DNA from: Fulvimarina manganoxydans
Lineage (GTDB): Bacteria > Pseudomonadota > Alphaproteobacteria > Rhizobiales > Rhizobiaceae
Length of the DNA stretch: 64,000 bases
Direction: 5' to 3'
Assembly (NCBI RefSeq): GCF_900176465.1
Contig: NZ_FWXR01000015.1
Span: forward strand, 1 to 64,000
Shown piece after piece: positions 52,618-62,189 of this stretch. Both the position numbers and the translations under genes were made by a program. The notes beneath the pieces were generated by a model that did no database searches, was not told the DNA's origin, and saw only the letters and a program-made list of their open reading frames with translations. Positions within the stretch are counted from its first letter, which is position 1. Every line of letters starts with the position of its first letter.

Positions 52618-52662
52618 CATGATGTGATCGGAAAATTGCACGACTTTCCCGGTCATATCATG
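52618..52662. repeat. Imperfect palindrome, RIME-like element
   Basis: CATGATGTGATCGGAAA (52618-52634) and TTTCCCGGTCATATCATG (52645-52662) are imperfect inverted copies around a 10-base centre. The leading AGAGCATGATG sequence is like palindromic repeats scattered in rhizobial genomes. It starts three bases after the DUF6894 stop and may act as its transcription end. Confidence 0.6.
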
Positions 52663-53088
52663 TGGCAATATAGAGAGTTAGACGGGAGGGGGCGATCCCG
52701 ATTGAAGGGAACACGACAGTCTTTTCAAACGGCATATATCGAGTGCTCGGCACTTAAAGGTCAGACCTTGGCTTTCATCGCGCGCGTCATTCTCGGTCCC
52801 CGTACCGGTAATCCAGCGCGGCGGTTTGACCAACTGGAATAATGGCCGACTCTAATTCTGAACCGCCTTTAGGCGGCGCTGAGCCTGGAGTCTCGGCACG
52901 CTGGCCGAGAATGACGAAGCGTCGACGGTATTGGTTTTGCAAACAAGTCGCCGCCTGCGTTCGAGCGAAGTGTCGAGCACTGCGATCCCGATATATCGCC
53001 TGGCGCTCAAAGATTCAGCCCGCCGATCCGGCCCTTTTCGAAGCAAGGCGGCCGTTCCTTGCGTCCTTTGCAAAGCTCGGCTTCGCAA
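52663..53088. other. Intergenic stretch with no supported gene
   Basis: Several open frames cross this stretch, but none has a ribosome site, a recognisable motif or usual codon use. The sequence has GC-poor and GC-rich patches that look like decayed repeat or former coding DNA. I see nothing here that I can name. Confidence 0.45.
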
Positions 53089-53124
53089 ACAAAAAAGACC
53101 GCCATTCCGATCATGGAACGGCGG
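53089..53124 (-). terminator. Rho-independent terminator of the metalloprotease gene
   Basis: On the minus strand CCGCCGTTCC and GGAATGGCGG form a ten-base stem with one mismatch around ATGATC, followed by TCTTTTTTG. It lies about 130 bases beyond the metalloprotease stop and points the same way, so it most likely ends that transcript. Confidence 0.8.
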
Positions 53125-53254
53125 CTCAGTTGGGGGATGATGCCGGCTCAGCCGTTGGGGGCAGGATCGGCCTTGGTCGCCGATTCATGCCTATGAGCGT
53201 CTTTGGGCCGGGAAAGGCGCCGAACAAGCTCGGTCCAGCGCCTCGGAAGGTCGA

Positions 53255-54358
53255 TCAGAAGATCAGGTGGTCGTCGGCATGGACCGCTGCGGTCAGGTGG
53301 GCCATGGTCTCATGGGATTCCGCGAACTGGGCGAGGACATCGGCCCGGCTGAGCGATCCGGTCTCGATCATGTTGGACCAGAAACCGACGCCGTCGGCTT
53401 CGCCGTCACGATCGAGGATGTTCTCGTAAAGCGTTTCGACAAAGGCGTGGCTGGTCGTCGCCTCGGCATATTTCGCCTGAAACTCGTCCGATTGCATCAT
53501 GGTCTGCGCAACCGCGGTGAAATCGAGAGCATCCGAGGCCATGTCGACCCAGAAACCGAAACCGTCGGCATCGGGCGCTCGATCGAAGGCGGCGAGATAC
53601 AAGCGATAGACAACGGCTTCCGTCGTATCGCCCAGAGCCTGGGAGAGATCGGGCGTCAGCCCCGGCACGTTGGGGGTTTGGGTGGAAGCGTCCGGCTGAT
53701 GGTCCGGATTGTCGCATTTGAAGCCGCTATCTCCGCAGCCACAACCGCATCCGGTTCCGGCCAGGGCATCCGGCGCGCTGCCGGCTTCGGTCTGTCGTTC
53801 GGCGACCGCGCCGTAAAGCTTCTGGATGCCTTCGATATCGTCGGCGCCGAGACCTTCGGCGCCGCGGTTCAAGGTCGCCTTCATCACCGTGTCGGCGCCG
53901 GTGGTCGAGTGGCCGAGGCCGAGCGCATGTCCGATCTCGTGCAAGGCAACGAGATAGGTCGGCGTCTGGCTGTTGGAAGTGAGCGAGCTCTGCCAGCTCT
54001 CCGCCGTGTCGAAGCGGATGAAGGACTCCTTCAACATGGTTCCGGAGTAAAAATAGTCCGTCGTAGCCAGGACGCCGCGGGCGCCGTCCAGATCGCCGAA
54101 GCCGATCCGCACATCGACACCGGACGTGTCGTCGGATTCGATGAATTCGAGATTGGCGACCGAGGCCCATTCGGCGAAGGCGGCGCGGATCGCCTCTTGG
54201 AAGTCCGCGTTGGTGATAAAGCCGTCGAACTTGATGCGCTCGGCGGATGTGTTGAAGTCGGCGAACGACCAGGTCACGGTCGTCTTCTGCCAGCTGGCCG
54301 ACTTAAATTCCTGCCAATGGGCGTGGTTAAGAGAATAATTCTGCTGAACGTGGTCCAT
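53255..54358 (-). CDS. Matrixin-like zinc metalloprotease with DUF4214-like C-terminal domain
   Basis: A 367-residue protein. Residues about 20-185 form an M10-type catalytic domain with HEIGHALGLGHS (zinc ligands His140, His144, His150; Glu141) followed by a Met-turn candidate (ADTVMKATL). A Cys/Gly-rich linker (GCGCGCGDSGFKC) connects to a C-terminal region (about 235-367) with two DUF4214-like repeats (VYRLYLAAFDRAPDADGFGFWVDM and LYENILDRDGEADGVGFW). No signal peptide is visible, so it may be secreted by a type I system through its C terminus. ATG 54358 has GGGGA at good spacing. Confidence 0.85.
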   Translation of the reverse strand: MDHVQQNYSLNHAHWQEFKSASWQKTTVTWSFADFNTSAERIKFDGFITNADFQEAIRAAFAEWASVANLEFIESDDTSGVDVRIGFGDLDGARGVLATTDYFYSGTMLKESFIRFDTAESWQSSLTSNSQTPTYLVALHEIGHALGLGHSTTGADTVMKATLNRGAEGLGADDIEGIQKLYGAVAERQTEAGSAPDALAGTGCGCGCGDSGFKCDNPDHQPDASTQTPNVPGLTPDLSQALGDTTEAVVYRLYLAAFDRAPDADGFGFWVDMASDALDFTAVAQTMMQSDEFQAKYAEATTSHAFVETLYENILDRDGEADGVGFWSNMIETGSLSRADVLAQFAESHETMAHLTAAVHADDHLIF

Positions 54359-54445
54359 GACGATCCCCATCGAAGTGTTTCGGCGTCTTTGCGCTCGTTA
54401 TGCTTCGAAGGTAGCCAGCAGAATCTGAGAATACGTTCCGAATAG

Positions 54446-54474
54446 ACCTCAAATCTGATAGTTTGATTTCAGGT
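54446..54474. promoter_or_regulatory. Inverted repeat in the metalloprotease/aminopeptidase divergent gap
   Basis: ACCTCAAATC (54446-54455) and GATTTCAGGT (54465-54474) form a dyad with one mismatch, 88 bases upstream of the metalloprotease start, in an AT-rich part of a 443-base gap without genes. TTTGATTT also occurs twice 12 bases apart here (54462 and 54474). It may be a regulator site controlling the protease. Confidence 0.45.
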
Positions 54475-54621
54475 TTGATTTACCTGATCGTTTCTCGTCT
54501 TGTTAAGCATCGCGCTTCGTTCTCTGTTAGCCTTGCGGCTTATCCGGCGGTATCAAAGAAAAACGTTTGATATCAATGTCTTGAAGGTGTCGGTCGGGCG
54601 GTTTGGCTGGGCCGCCGCTGA

Positions 54622-55749
<1,128 letters not shown>

Positions 55750-55814
55750 TCACATCGGAACCGGTGGAATGGCGGCGGCGTTCGATCGCCATGACCCATG
55801 CATCCGGTGCTGCA

Positions 55815-56063
55815 ATGCCGCGCTTCTTCTTTCATGTCACCAATGGCGCTCGCGAACTGGACCGCGAGGGCACGGAACTGCCCTCCTTCGAAGCGGCGCG
55901 CGCTCAGGCGGTCATGTTTGGCGCGACGGTTCTTCAGCATCAGCCCGATCTCGTCCTCAACAGCGGGTCCTGGCGCGTCGAGGTGACGGACGAAACCGGG
56001 TGTCTCCTCTTCGTCATCGCCATGCTGGCCATGTCCTCACCCCAGGCCGAAGCCATCCATTGA
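55815..56063 (+). CDS. DUF6894-like small protein
   Basis: An 82-residue protein beginning MPRFFFHVTNG with the RELDREGTELPSFEAARAQAVMFG segment. It resembles the protein at 52355-52615 and the DUF6894 family. The start at 55815 fits the conserved MPRFFFH opening. The function is unknown. It sits between pip and ruvB on the same strand. Confidence 0.75.
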   Translation: MPRFFFHVTNGARELDREGTELPSFEAARAQAVMFGATVLQHQPDLVLNSGSWRVEVTDETGCLLFVIAMLAMSSPQAEAIH

Positions 56064-56197
56064 GGCGGGATGCTCGCTCGTCTCGGTCCGCGCCACGATT
56101 GAACCCGCGCGCCCCGAGGGCTATGCGAAGGCTCTAAGAAGTGCCAGGTCCCGAACGGCGGACCAATGGCCTGCCAGCCGGTGCGGAGCATTGCCCC

Positions 56198-57244
56198 ATG
56201 AGCGACGACAATCGCCTCGTTACGCCCGACAAGCGCGGCGAAGACGTCGACACGACCCTCAGGCCCCAAGTGCTCGACGACTTCGTCGGCCAGGCCCAGG
56301 CCCGCGCCAATCTGAAGGTCTTCATCGAGGCGGCCAAGGCGCGGGGCGATGCGCTCGATCATGTCCTCTTCGTCGGCCCTCCCGGTCTCGGCAAGACAAC
56401 GCTTGCCCAGATCATGGCCAAGGAGCTGGGCGTCAATTTCCGCGCGACCTCCGGTCCGGTGATCGCCAAGGCCGGCGATCTCGCCGCCCTTCTCACCAAT
56501 CTCGAAGAACGCGACGTCCTCTTCATCGACGAGATCCACCGTCTCAGCCCCGCGGTGGAGGAGATCCTCTATCCGGCCATGGAGGATTTTCAGCTCGATC
56601 TCATCATCGGCGAAGGCCCGGCCGCGCGATCGGTGAAGATTGACCTGTCGAAATTCACCCTCGTCGCCGCGACGACCCGCATGGGTCTCCTGACCAACCC
56701 TTTGCGCGATCGCTTCGGCATTCAGACCCGGCTCAATTTCTATACGATCGCCGAGCTCGAACATATCGTCTTGCGCGGCGCGCGGCTGATGGCTCTGCCG
56801 ATGGACGAGGAGGGGGCTCGGGAAATCGCCAGGCGCGCGCGAGGCACGCCGCGCATCGCCGGCCGGCTCCTGCGCCGAGTGCGCGATTTCGCCGAATTCG
56901 CCAAGGCCAAGGTCGTCACCCGGCCGATCGCTGACGAGGCTTTGTCGCGGCTGGAGGTGGACAGTCTCGGCCTCGACCAGCTCGATCGGCGCTATCTCGA
57001 TCTCATCGCGCTGAATTTCGGCGGCGGCCCGGTTGGCATCGAAACGATCTCGGCGGCGCTGTCGGAGCCGCGCGATGCCATCGAGGACATTGTCGAGCCC
57101 TATCTTCTGCAACAGGGCTTTCTTCAGCGCACGCCGCGTGGCCGCGTCCTCACCCAGCATGCCTTTCGCCATATGGGCCTTGCCGTCCCGGCTGGCTATC
57201 AGGGCGTCCAGTCGAGCCTCTTCGAAGAGGGCGGCGAGACGTGA
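56198..57244 (+). CDS. ruvB: Holliday junction branch-migration ATPase RuvB
   Basis: A 348-residue AAA+ helicase motor. Walker A (GPPGLGKTT), Walker B (LFIDEIHRL), sensor 1 ([10 protein letters not shown]) and the Arg finger region (LRDRFGI) are intact, and the C-terminal winged helix binds DNA ([13 protein letters not shown]). It drives branch migration with RuvA. In most relatives ruvC and ruvA directly precede it, but here a DUF6894 gene does, so the ruvCAB unit is split. The start is placed at 56198 by the conserved [10 protein letters not shown]. Confidence 0.97.
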   Translation: MSDDNRLVTPDKRGEDVDTTLRPQVLDDFVGQAQARANLKVFIEAAKARGDALDHVLFVGPPGLGKTTLAQIMAKELGVNFRATSGPVIAKAGDLAALLTNLEERDVLFIDEIHRLSPAVEEILYPAMEDFQLDLIIGEGPAARSVKIDLSKFTLVAATTRMGLLTNPLRDRFGIQTRLNFYTIAELEHIVLRGARLMALPMDEEGAREIARRARGTPRIAGRLLRRVRDFAEFAKAKVVTRPIADEALSRLEVDSLGLDQLDRRYLDLIALNFGGGPVGIETISAALSEPRDAIEDIVEPYLLQQGFLQRTPRGRVLTQHAFRHMGLAVPAGYQGVQSSLFEEGGET

Positions 57245-57351
57245 GGCTGGACAACACGGAACTCCTCCACCTCAGTCAAGCAAGCGGTCCGTTCGTCTGC
57301 CGGACGCGCCGCTCGCTCCACCCCTTCCACCCCTTCTTCGAGATCTGATCG

Positions 57352-57687
57352 ATGAGCGATAGTCCCGCATGCCCCCAATGCCAGTCCCCTCACGCCTATG
57401 AGGACGGAGACCTCCTCATCTGTCCCGAATGCGGCCATGAATGGGCGCCATTGGGGGAAGGCGGCGAGGCCAACCCGCAATACCGCGATGCCAACGGCAA
57501 TCCGCTCGCCGACGGCGATACGGTGACGGTGATCAAGGATCTGAAGATCAAGGGCACCTCCCAGGTGGTCAAGGTCGGCACCAAGGTGAAGAACATCCGT
57601 CTCGTCGAGGGCGATCACGATATCGACTGCAAGATCGACGGGGTCGGCGCGATGAAGCTGAAGTCGGAATTCGTTCGAAAGATCTGA
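57352..57687 (+). CDS. yjdM: PhnA/YjdM-family zinc-ribbon protein
   Basis: A 111-residue protein. The N terminus is a zinc ribbon with two CPxC pairs (CPQC and CPEC), followed by the SH3-like domain with the conserved [15 protein letters not shown]...[22 protein letters not shown] pattern of PhnA/YjdM. Despite the old name, the family is not a proven phosphonate enzyme. It converges on the DUF2254 gene with only seven bases between the stops. Confidence 0.92.
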   Translation: MSDSPACPQCQSPHAYEDGDLLICPECGHEWAPLGEGGEANPQYRDANGNPLADGDTVTVIKDLKIKGTSQVVKVGTKVKNIRLVEGDHDIDCKIDGVGAMKLKSEFVRKI

Positions 57688-57694
57688 CCCTGGC

Positions 57695-59098
57695 TCACGC
57701 GGAGCGGATATCGACCCGGCATCGCGGAATGCAGGCCTCGGGATCGATAAGGCAGCGATCCAGTCGCGCGGCTGCCTGTTCCACGGTCTTCAGGGAGCGT
57801 CCGCTCAGATTCTCGCGGGCAAGGCCGACAAAGGCGTCCAACTGGTCGCGGATAGCGCGGCGCTGGTCGTCGCGCCTGCAGGCGGGCACGATCTCGATCA
57901 GGCAGTTGACGAAATGCTCGCCGGCGATCGTGTCGGACGAGGCGTATTGCCGCAAATGGCCGAAGGCGATCTCCAGATATTCGTCGAAGCCGGCTGTCAC
58001 GGTCAGGACCCGGAGCTTGTCCTCGTCGTCGCACCAATAGGGATCGTCGGTGCGGCGCGAGGCGAGGCTCGCCATGGCCGATTTCAGCCAGTCCATCGCC
58101 GTGATGGCGGTATAGGGGTCGTTCACGCCGGGAGACAAGGCGCGCCCGGCGATTTCGACGAGTTCGTCGAAAAGGAAGTTGAGATCCTGGCGCGGACTGC
58201 GGCTGGTGCCGACGGCGACGGAGGAGAGGATGGCGCTGCGCGTGTCTTCGCTCACCCGCTCGGCGGGCCAGGCGTCGAAGAGAACGCGCCCGGAATGCAC
58301 GAAGACGCCGGGCCGGCATGCCGCGCGCACGATCACCTCGCTCCCCGCCGCCGCCTCGATGAGCGTCTCCTTGTCGATAATCTGGATATAGCCGTCCTTT
58401 TCGGCATGGATCGAGCCGTAAGCGACCTCGCCGGGCTTTCGGTTGGGATCATCTGCGCGAAAACAGCTCGGAACTTGCCAGTCACGCTCTTGTCTCCCCT
58501 CGTCATCGTCCGCAATGTCGGGAAACTCCCGATCGATCCGGCCAAGAAGATTGTGGCCGATGCCCGCGATCACGTTCGAGATATGGATGTTCGAAGGGAC
58601 GTGGTGGATGAAATAGATGAGGATGCCGATCGAACAGATGGCGAGGAAGATCGCGCCATAGATGGCGAGATTGGGCACGAACATCGCGCCGAACGCTTCG
58701 TCGCCGCCGTCGCGCACGGTCCGCAGAACCAGGATGGAATAGACGAAAGTCGCCACGAAGGTGCCGAGGGTCACCTGATTGCCCCGGTCGTTCATGAAAT
58801 TGGTCAGGAGCCGGGGCCCATAGGTGCCGGAGGCAAAGACCACGGTCGCCATGGTCACCGAGAAGACCGTGCCGGCAACGCCGATCATCGAGCCGCCGAT
58901 GGCGTTCAGGATCGAGCGGGCCCCGTCCGGCTGGGTCGCGTAGAAGAAGGGATTGTCGCCGACAAAGGTGTTCGGAAGCCAATTGTCGATCTGGATCAGA
59001 ACGAGAGCCAGGATAGCGGCCAGGATCGCCATGATCGTCGGAACGAACCAATAGGAAGCGAGAACGCTTTGATAGGTCTGGATAAGATAGGCGCGCAT
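57695..59098 (-). CDS. DUF2254 membrane protein
   Basis: A 467-residue protein with about four N-terminal membrane helices (WFVPTIMAILAAILALVLIQI, IGVAGTVFSVTMATVVF, VTLGTFVATFVYSILVL, AIFLAICSIGILIYFIHHV) and a cytoplasmic remainder containing NFLFDELVEIAGRALSPGVNDPYTAI, the hallmark of DUF2254. The function is unknown. It stands alone. Confidence 0.88.
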   Translation of the reverse strand: MRAYLIQTYQSVLASYWFVPTIMAILAAILALVLIQIDNWLPNTFVGDNPFFYATQPDGARSILNAIGGSMIGVAGTVFSVTMATVVFASGTYGPRLLTNFMNDRGNQVTLGTFVATFVYSILVLRTVRDGGDEAFGAMFVPNLAIYGAIFLAICSIGILIYFIHHVPSNIHISNVIAGIGHNLLGRIDREFPDIADDDEGRQERDWQVPSCFRADDPNRKPGEVAYGSIHAEKDGYIQIIDKETLIEAAAGSEVIVRAACRPGVFVHSGRVLFDAWPAERVSEDTRSAILSSVAVGTSRSPRQDLNFLFDELVEIAGRALSPGVNDPYTAITAMDWLKSAMASLASRRTDDPYWCDDEDKLRVLTVTAGFDEYLEIAFGHLRQYASSDTIAGEHFVNCLIEIVPACRRDDQRRAIRDQLDAFVGLARENLSGRSLKTVEQAAARLDRCLIDPEACIPRCRVDIRSA

Positions 59099-59192
59099 AT
59101 CCGGCTTTCGTGAAGGCGTGGTCGGACACGACCTATCGCCCGCCGCCCGCGAGAGAAGGCAGGGCCGCGAAAATGCCGCTGCGCGCCGGCCC

Positions 59193-60296
59193 TCAAACGA
59201 AATGTTTCGACAGCTTCAGCCCTTGCGCCTGATAGTTCGATTTGAGGTCCGAGCCGTAGAGGCGATCGGGACGCGCGAGCATGCGCTCATAGACGAGGCG
59301 ACCGACGATCTGGCCGTCTTCGAGGATGAAGGGCACTTCGTGGCTGCGCACTTCGAGGACGGCTCGCGCGCCCGCGCCGCCCGCTTGCGCATGGCCGAAG
59401 CCGGGATCGAAGAAGCCGGCATAATGGACGCGGAATTCGCCGACCAAGGGGTCGAAGGGCGTCATTTCGGCGGCATAGTCCGGCGGAACATGGATCGCCT
59501 CCTTGGAGACGAGGATGTAGAATTCGTCCGGGTCGAGGACGAGTTCGCCCGTCGTCGTGCGGTGCAGCGGCTCCCAGAAGTCGACGATGCGGTTCGCGCC
59601 GCGCTTGTCCACATCGACGACGCCCGTATGGCGTTTGCCGCGATAGCCGACGAGGCCGGTGTCATCGCCGCGAAGGTCGATCGACATGGCGATGCCGCCG
59701 CTGGAAATATCGGCCTCTTGGTCGGAGGAGAGGCGCACGGCTGCATGAAGACTCTCATGCTCGGCGCCCGAGAGTGTCGGTGCGCCGGTGCGAAAGCGGA
59801 TCTGCGACAGGCGCGAGCCCTCGCGCACCAGGATCGGGAAGGTGCGCGGCGAAATTTCAAGATAAAGCGGACCGTTATAGCCGGCGGCGACCTTGTCGAA
59901 TTCGCGCGCATGATCGGTGAGGACGCGGGTGAAGATGTCGAGCCGGCCGGTCGAGCTTTTCGGGTTCGTCGTCGCCCGAACCGCTTCGGGAAGCGCCAGA
60001 GCCTCCTGGAGCGGCACGATATAGACGCAGCCGGTTTCCAGAACCGCGCCGCCGGTCAGATCGAATTCGTGGAGGGAGAAGCGGGCAAGCTGATCGGCGA
60101 CGCTGCGCGCCGCGCCTGGCAGGAAGCTCGCCCGCACCCGGTAAGCCTTGGCGCCGAGCCTCAGATCCAGCGAGGCCGGCTGGATCTGATCCTCGTCGAA
60201 CGGGCGCGGCGAACGGATGGCGCCACTCGCGCTGAGCTCGCCAATCTGCCTGTCGGGCAGGATTCCGCCCGCATTTTGAGCCATCGCTCGATCCAT
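59193..60296 (-). CDS. dcd: 2'-deoxycytidine 5'-triphosphate deaminase, long form
   Basis: A 367-residue protein, about twice the E. coli enzyme (about 193), as found in Rhizobiales where the dUTPase-like fold is present twice. Conserved segments are SLDLRLGAKAYRVRA, KSSTGRLDIFTRVLTD and GEFRVHYAGFFDPGFGH. It makes dUTP for thymidylate synthesis. ATG 60284 is an alternative start. Confidence 0.9.
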   Translation of the reverse strand: MDRAMAQNAGGILPDRQIGELSASGAIRSPRPFDEDQIQPASLDLRLGAKAYRVRASFLPGAARSVADQLARFSLHEFDLTGGAVLETGCVYIVPLQEALALPEAVRATTNPKSSTGRLDIFTRVLTDHAREFDKVAAGYNGPLYLEISPRTFPILVREGSRLSQIRFRTGAPTLSGAEHESLHAAVRLSSDQEADISSGGIAMSIDLRGDDTGLVGYRGKRHTGVVDVDKRGANRIVDFWEPLHRTTTGELVLDPDEFYILVSKEAIHVPPDYAAEMTPFDPLVGEFRVHYAGFFDPGFGHAQAGGAGARAVLEVRSHEVPFILEDGQIVGRLVYERMLARPDRLYGSDLKSNYQAQGLKLSKHFV

Positions 60297-60382
60297 TCCG
60301 TCACCATCCGTCCATATCCGGCTTCTTACCGGGCATGCGCGCGTCTGTCATGGCGAAACCACGCATGGGCTTAACGGGAGTG

Positions 60383-61954
60383 CTATCCGCCGGACTTCGA
60401 GCTCGGAGATACCGTGGTGGCGCCGGAAGGGCCGTAGACGGTCATGACACCGCTGCGGTTCGAATAGATCGGCGCGACGATCTCGGCGATCGGGACGAGG
60501 CCGAGCGACTTGGCGGCCGCGTCGGACAGGCCGACGAAGAGATGGCCGGTCACCGGCTCGCCCTGTTGGAACGGCCGGTCGGCCTGGTAGTGATCCTCGA
60601 CGCGCTCGCCCGTCATCAAAAGCGCTTCGACGGCCAAGGGTGACTCTCTTAGCGCATAGGTGAGACCGGCGGTGAGGGCCCGGCTTTCGGAAACGAGCGT
60701 GGTCGCGCCCCGCTCTTTTGCGAGCCGCTCGATATTCTCGGCCGTCACCCGCCAGCCGCCGAGTTGGGCGAATTGCCGAGCAGGGCCCTTTGCGCCTGTC
60801 GGATCGAGAAAGGCGGTGACGAGAAGAAGGGCGAGGGCGAGGCTGCCGCAGATCGCCAGATTGGCGAGGAAATAGAACGGCCGGCGATCGCGCAGGATGA
60901 GCGCTGTCGCGAGCACTGTTCCGGCCCCATAAGCGGGTGCGGCCCAATTGGCATTGGCCTGGGAGAGAAAGCCCTGGACCGTGATCGCCGCCACCAGCGG
61001 CAGGGACAGCCAGAGGAGAAGCCGGTCCGTTTCGGGCTTCTCGGAGCGCAGGCCGAAAAGGCCTGCATTCAGCATCGCGCCGAAAATGATGGGACCGGCG
61101 ACGCCGAATTGGGCGGCGAGGAATTCGAAGCCGCCGACCGCGTTGAGGCGCGACAGGCTCCAGCCGATATTGTCGCCGCCCACATGGCGGAAGGTGGCGA
61201 GCCCGTTGAAGAGATTCCACAAGAGGTTGGGCGAAAGGATCAGAAAAGCGACGAGAAGCGCGACCAGCGAGAGTGGGCGAAACACGGCGCGGCGCAGACC
61301 AGGCAGGGCGATCGCGGCAAGCACCACCATCACCGGCAGATAGATCATGGCATATTTGGCGAGGAGCCCGAGACCGACGACGAGCCCGAAGACAAACGCC
61401 GAGGTCAGATTGGGTCGCTCGAGATAGGTGATGAGCGGATGCAGCGCGAGCGCGAAGAGAAAGAGTAGCGGCGCATCGGTGGTCATCAGGAAGGAGGAGA
61501 GGGAGACCCCGGGCAGGATCGCATAGAAGATGCCGGTCCAGAAGCCGGTCGCGGGCCCATAGAGCCGGCGCGCTAGAAGCGCCAGCGCGATCGCTGTGCC
61601 GAAATGGAAGAGGGGCGAGGCAAGCCGAACGCAAGCGGCCGTATCGCCGCACAGACCGCGTTCGATACCAATGATCCAGGCGATCAGCGGCGGCTTGGTA
61701 AAATAACCGAAGGCGAAATGGCGCGACCAGTCCCAATATTGCGCTTCGTCGAAGCCGAGCTCGCTTGGCGAGACGAAGAGGGCGGCCACCCGAAAGGCGG
61801 TCAGAAGGACGAGAATGAAGAGGAGAAGGGCGAGCCCGTGCCTTGCACCCTGTGTTTCCGGCCCGTCAGTCCCGGCGGCATAAAGCTGCGACCACCAGCC
61901 GCGTGGAACCGGGCGCGGCGACGAGGCGCCTTCAGCCGTTTTTAAAAGTGTCAT
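60383..61954 (-). CDS. ArnT-like membrane glycosyltransferase (GT39)
   Basis: A 523-residue polytopic enzyme with about ten to twelve membrane spans. The first periplasmic loop has the catalytic FDEAQYWDWSRHFAFGYFTKPPLIAW, typical of ArnT/PMT-type lipid-linked sugar transferases, and LMTTDAPLLF is also conserved. It transfers a sugar from a polyprenyl phosphate to lipid A, a glycan or a protein on the outer face of the inner membrane. It is divergent from the PAP2-GT2 gene, which could make its donor. Confidence 0.88.
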   Translation of the reverse strand: MTLLKTAEGASSPRPVPRGWWSQLYAAGTDGPETQGARHGLALLLFILVLLTAFRVAALFVSPSELGFDEAQYWDWSRHFAFGYFTKPPLIAWIIGIERGLCGDTAACVRLASPLFHFGTAIALALLARRLYGPATGFWTGIFYAILPGVSLSSFLMTTDAPLLFLFALALHPLITYLERPNLTSAFVFGLVVGLGLLAKYAMIYLPVMVVLAAIALPGLRRAVFRPLSLVALLVAFLILSPNLLWNLFNGLATFRHVGGDNIGWSLSRLNAVGGFEFLAAQFGVAGPIIFGAMLNAGLFGLRSEKPETDRLLLWLSLPLVAAITVQGFLSQANANWAAPAYGAGTVLATALILRDRRPFYFLANLAICGSLALALLLVTAFLDPTGAKGPARQFAQLGGWRVTAENIERLAKERGATTLVSESRALTAGLTYALRESPLAVEALLMTGERVEDHYQADRPFQQGEPVTGHLFVGLSDAAAKSLGLVPIAEIVAPIYSNRSGVMTVYGPSGATTVSPSSKSGG

Positions 61955-62189
61955 AGAGGTCTCCTATAAGCCGCCGCCATTAGGCGTGCGGGCCTTGGGA
62001 CCGGGGTTTGGCGTGCGTTTACGAACCGGGCTTGCATCGGGGTGAGGCAAGGGGCGAATAGACCCGGTCCAGAGCAAAAGCAACAGATTGGGCCGAGTGC
62101 GTCGTGAGAGAATGTCAGACCGGTCCAGATCAAGGGCGCATTGTGCGCTTCCGGCATCGTGAAGCTGGCCGTTCTGCGGGGATGGGCCG

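Noticed and set aside
52842-53429. 195-codon plus-strand frame
   Set aside because: It runs through a minus-strand terminator and into the metalloprotease gene, and its composition is unlike the real genes here.
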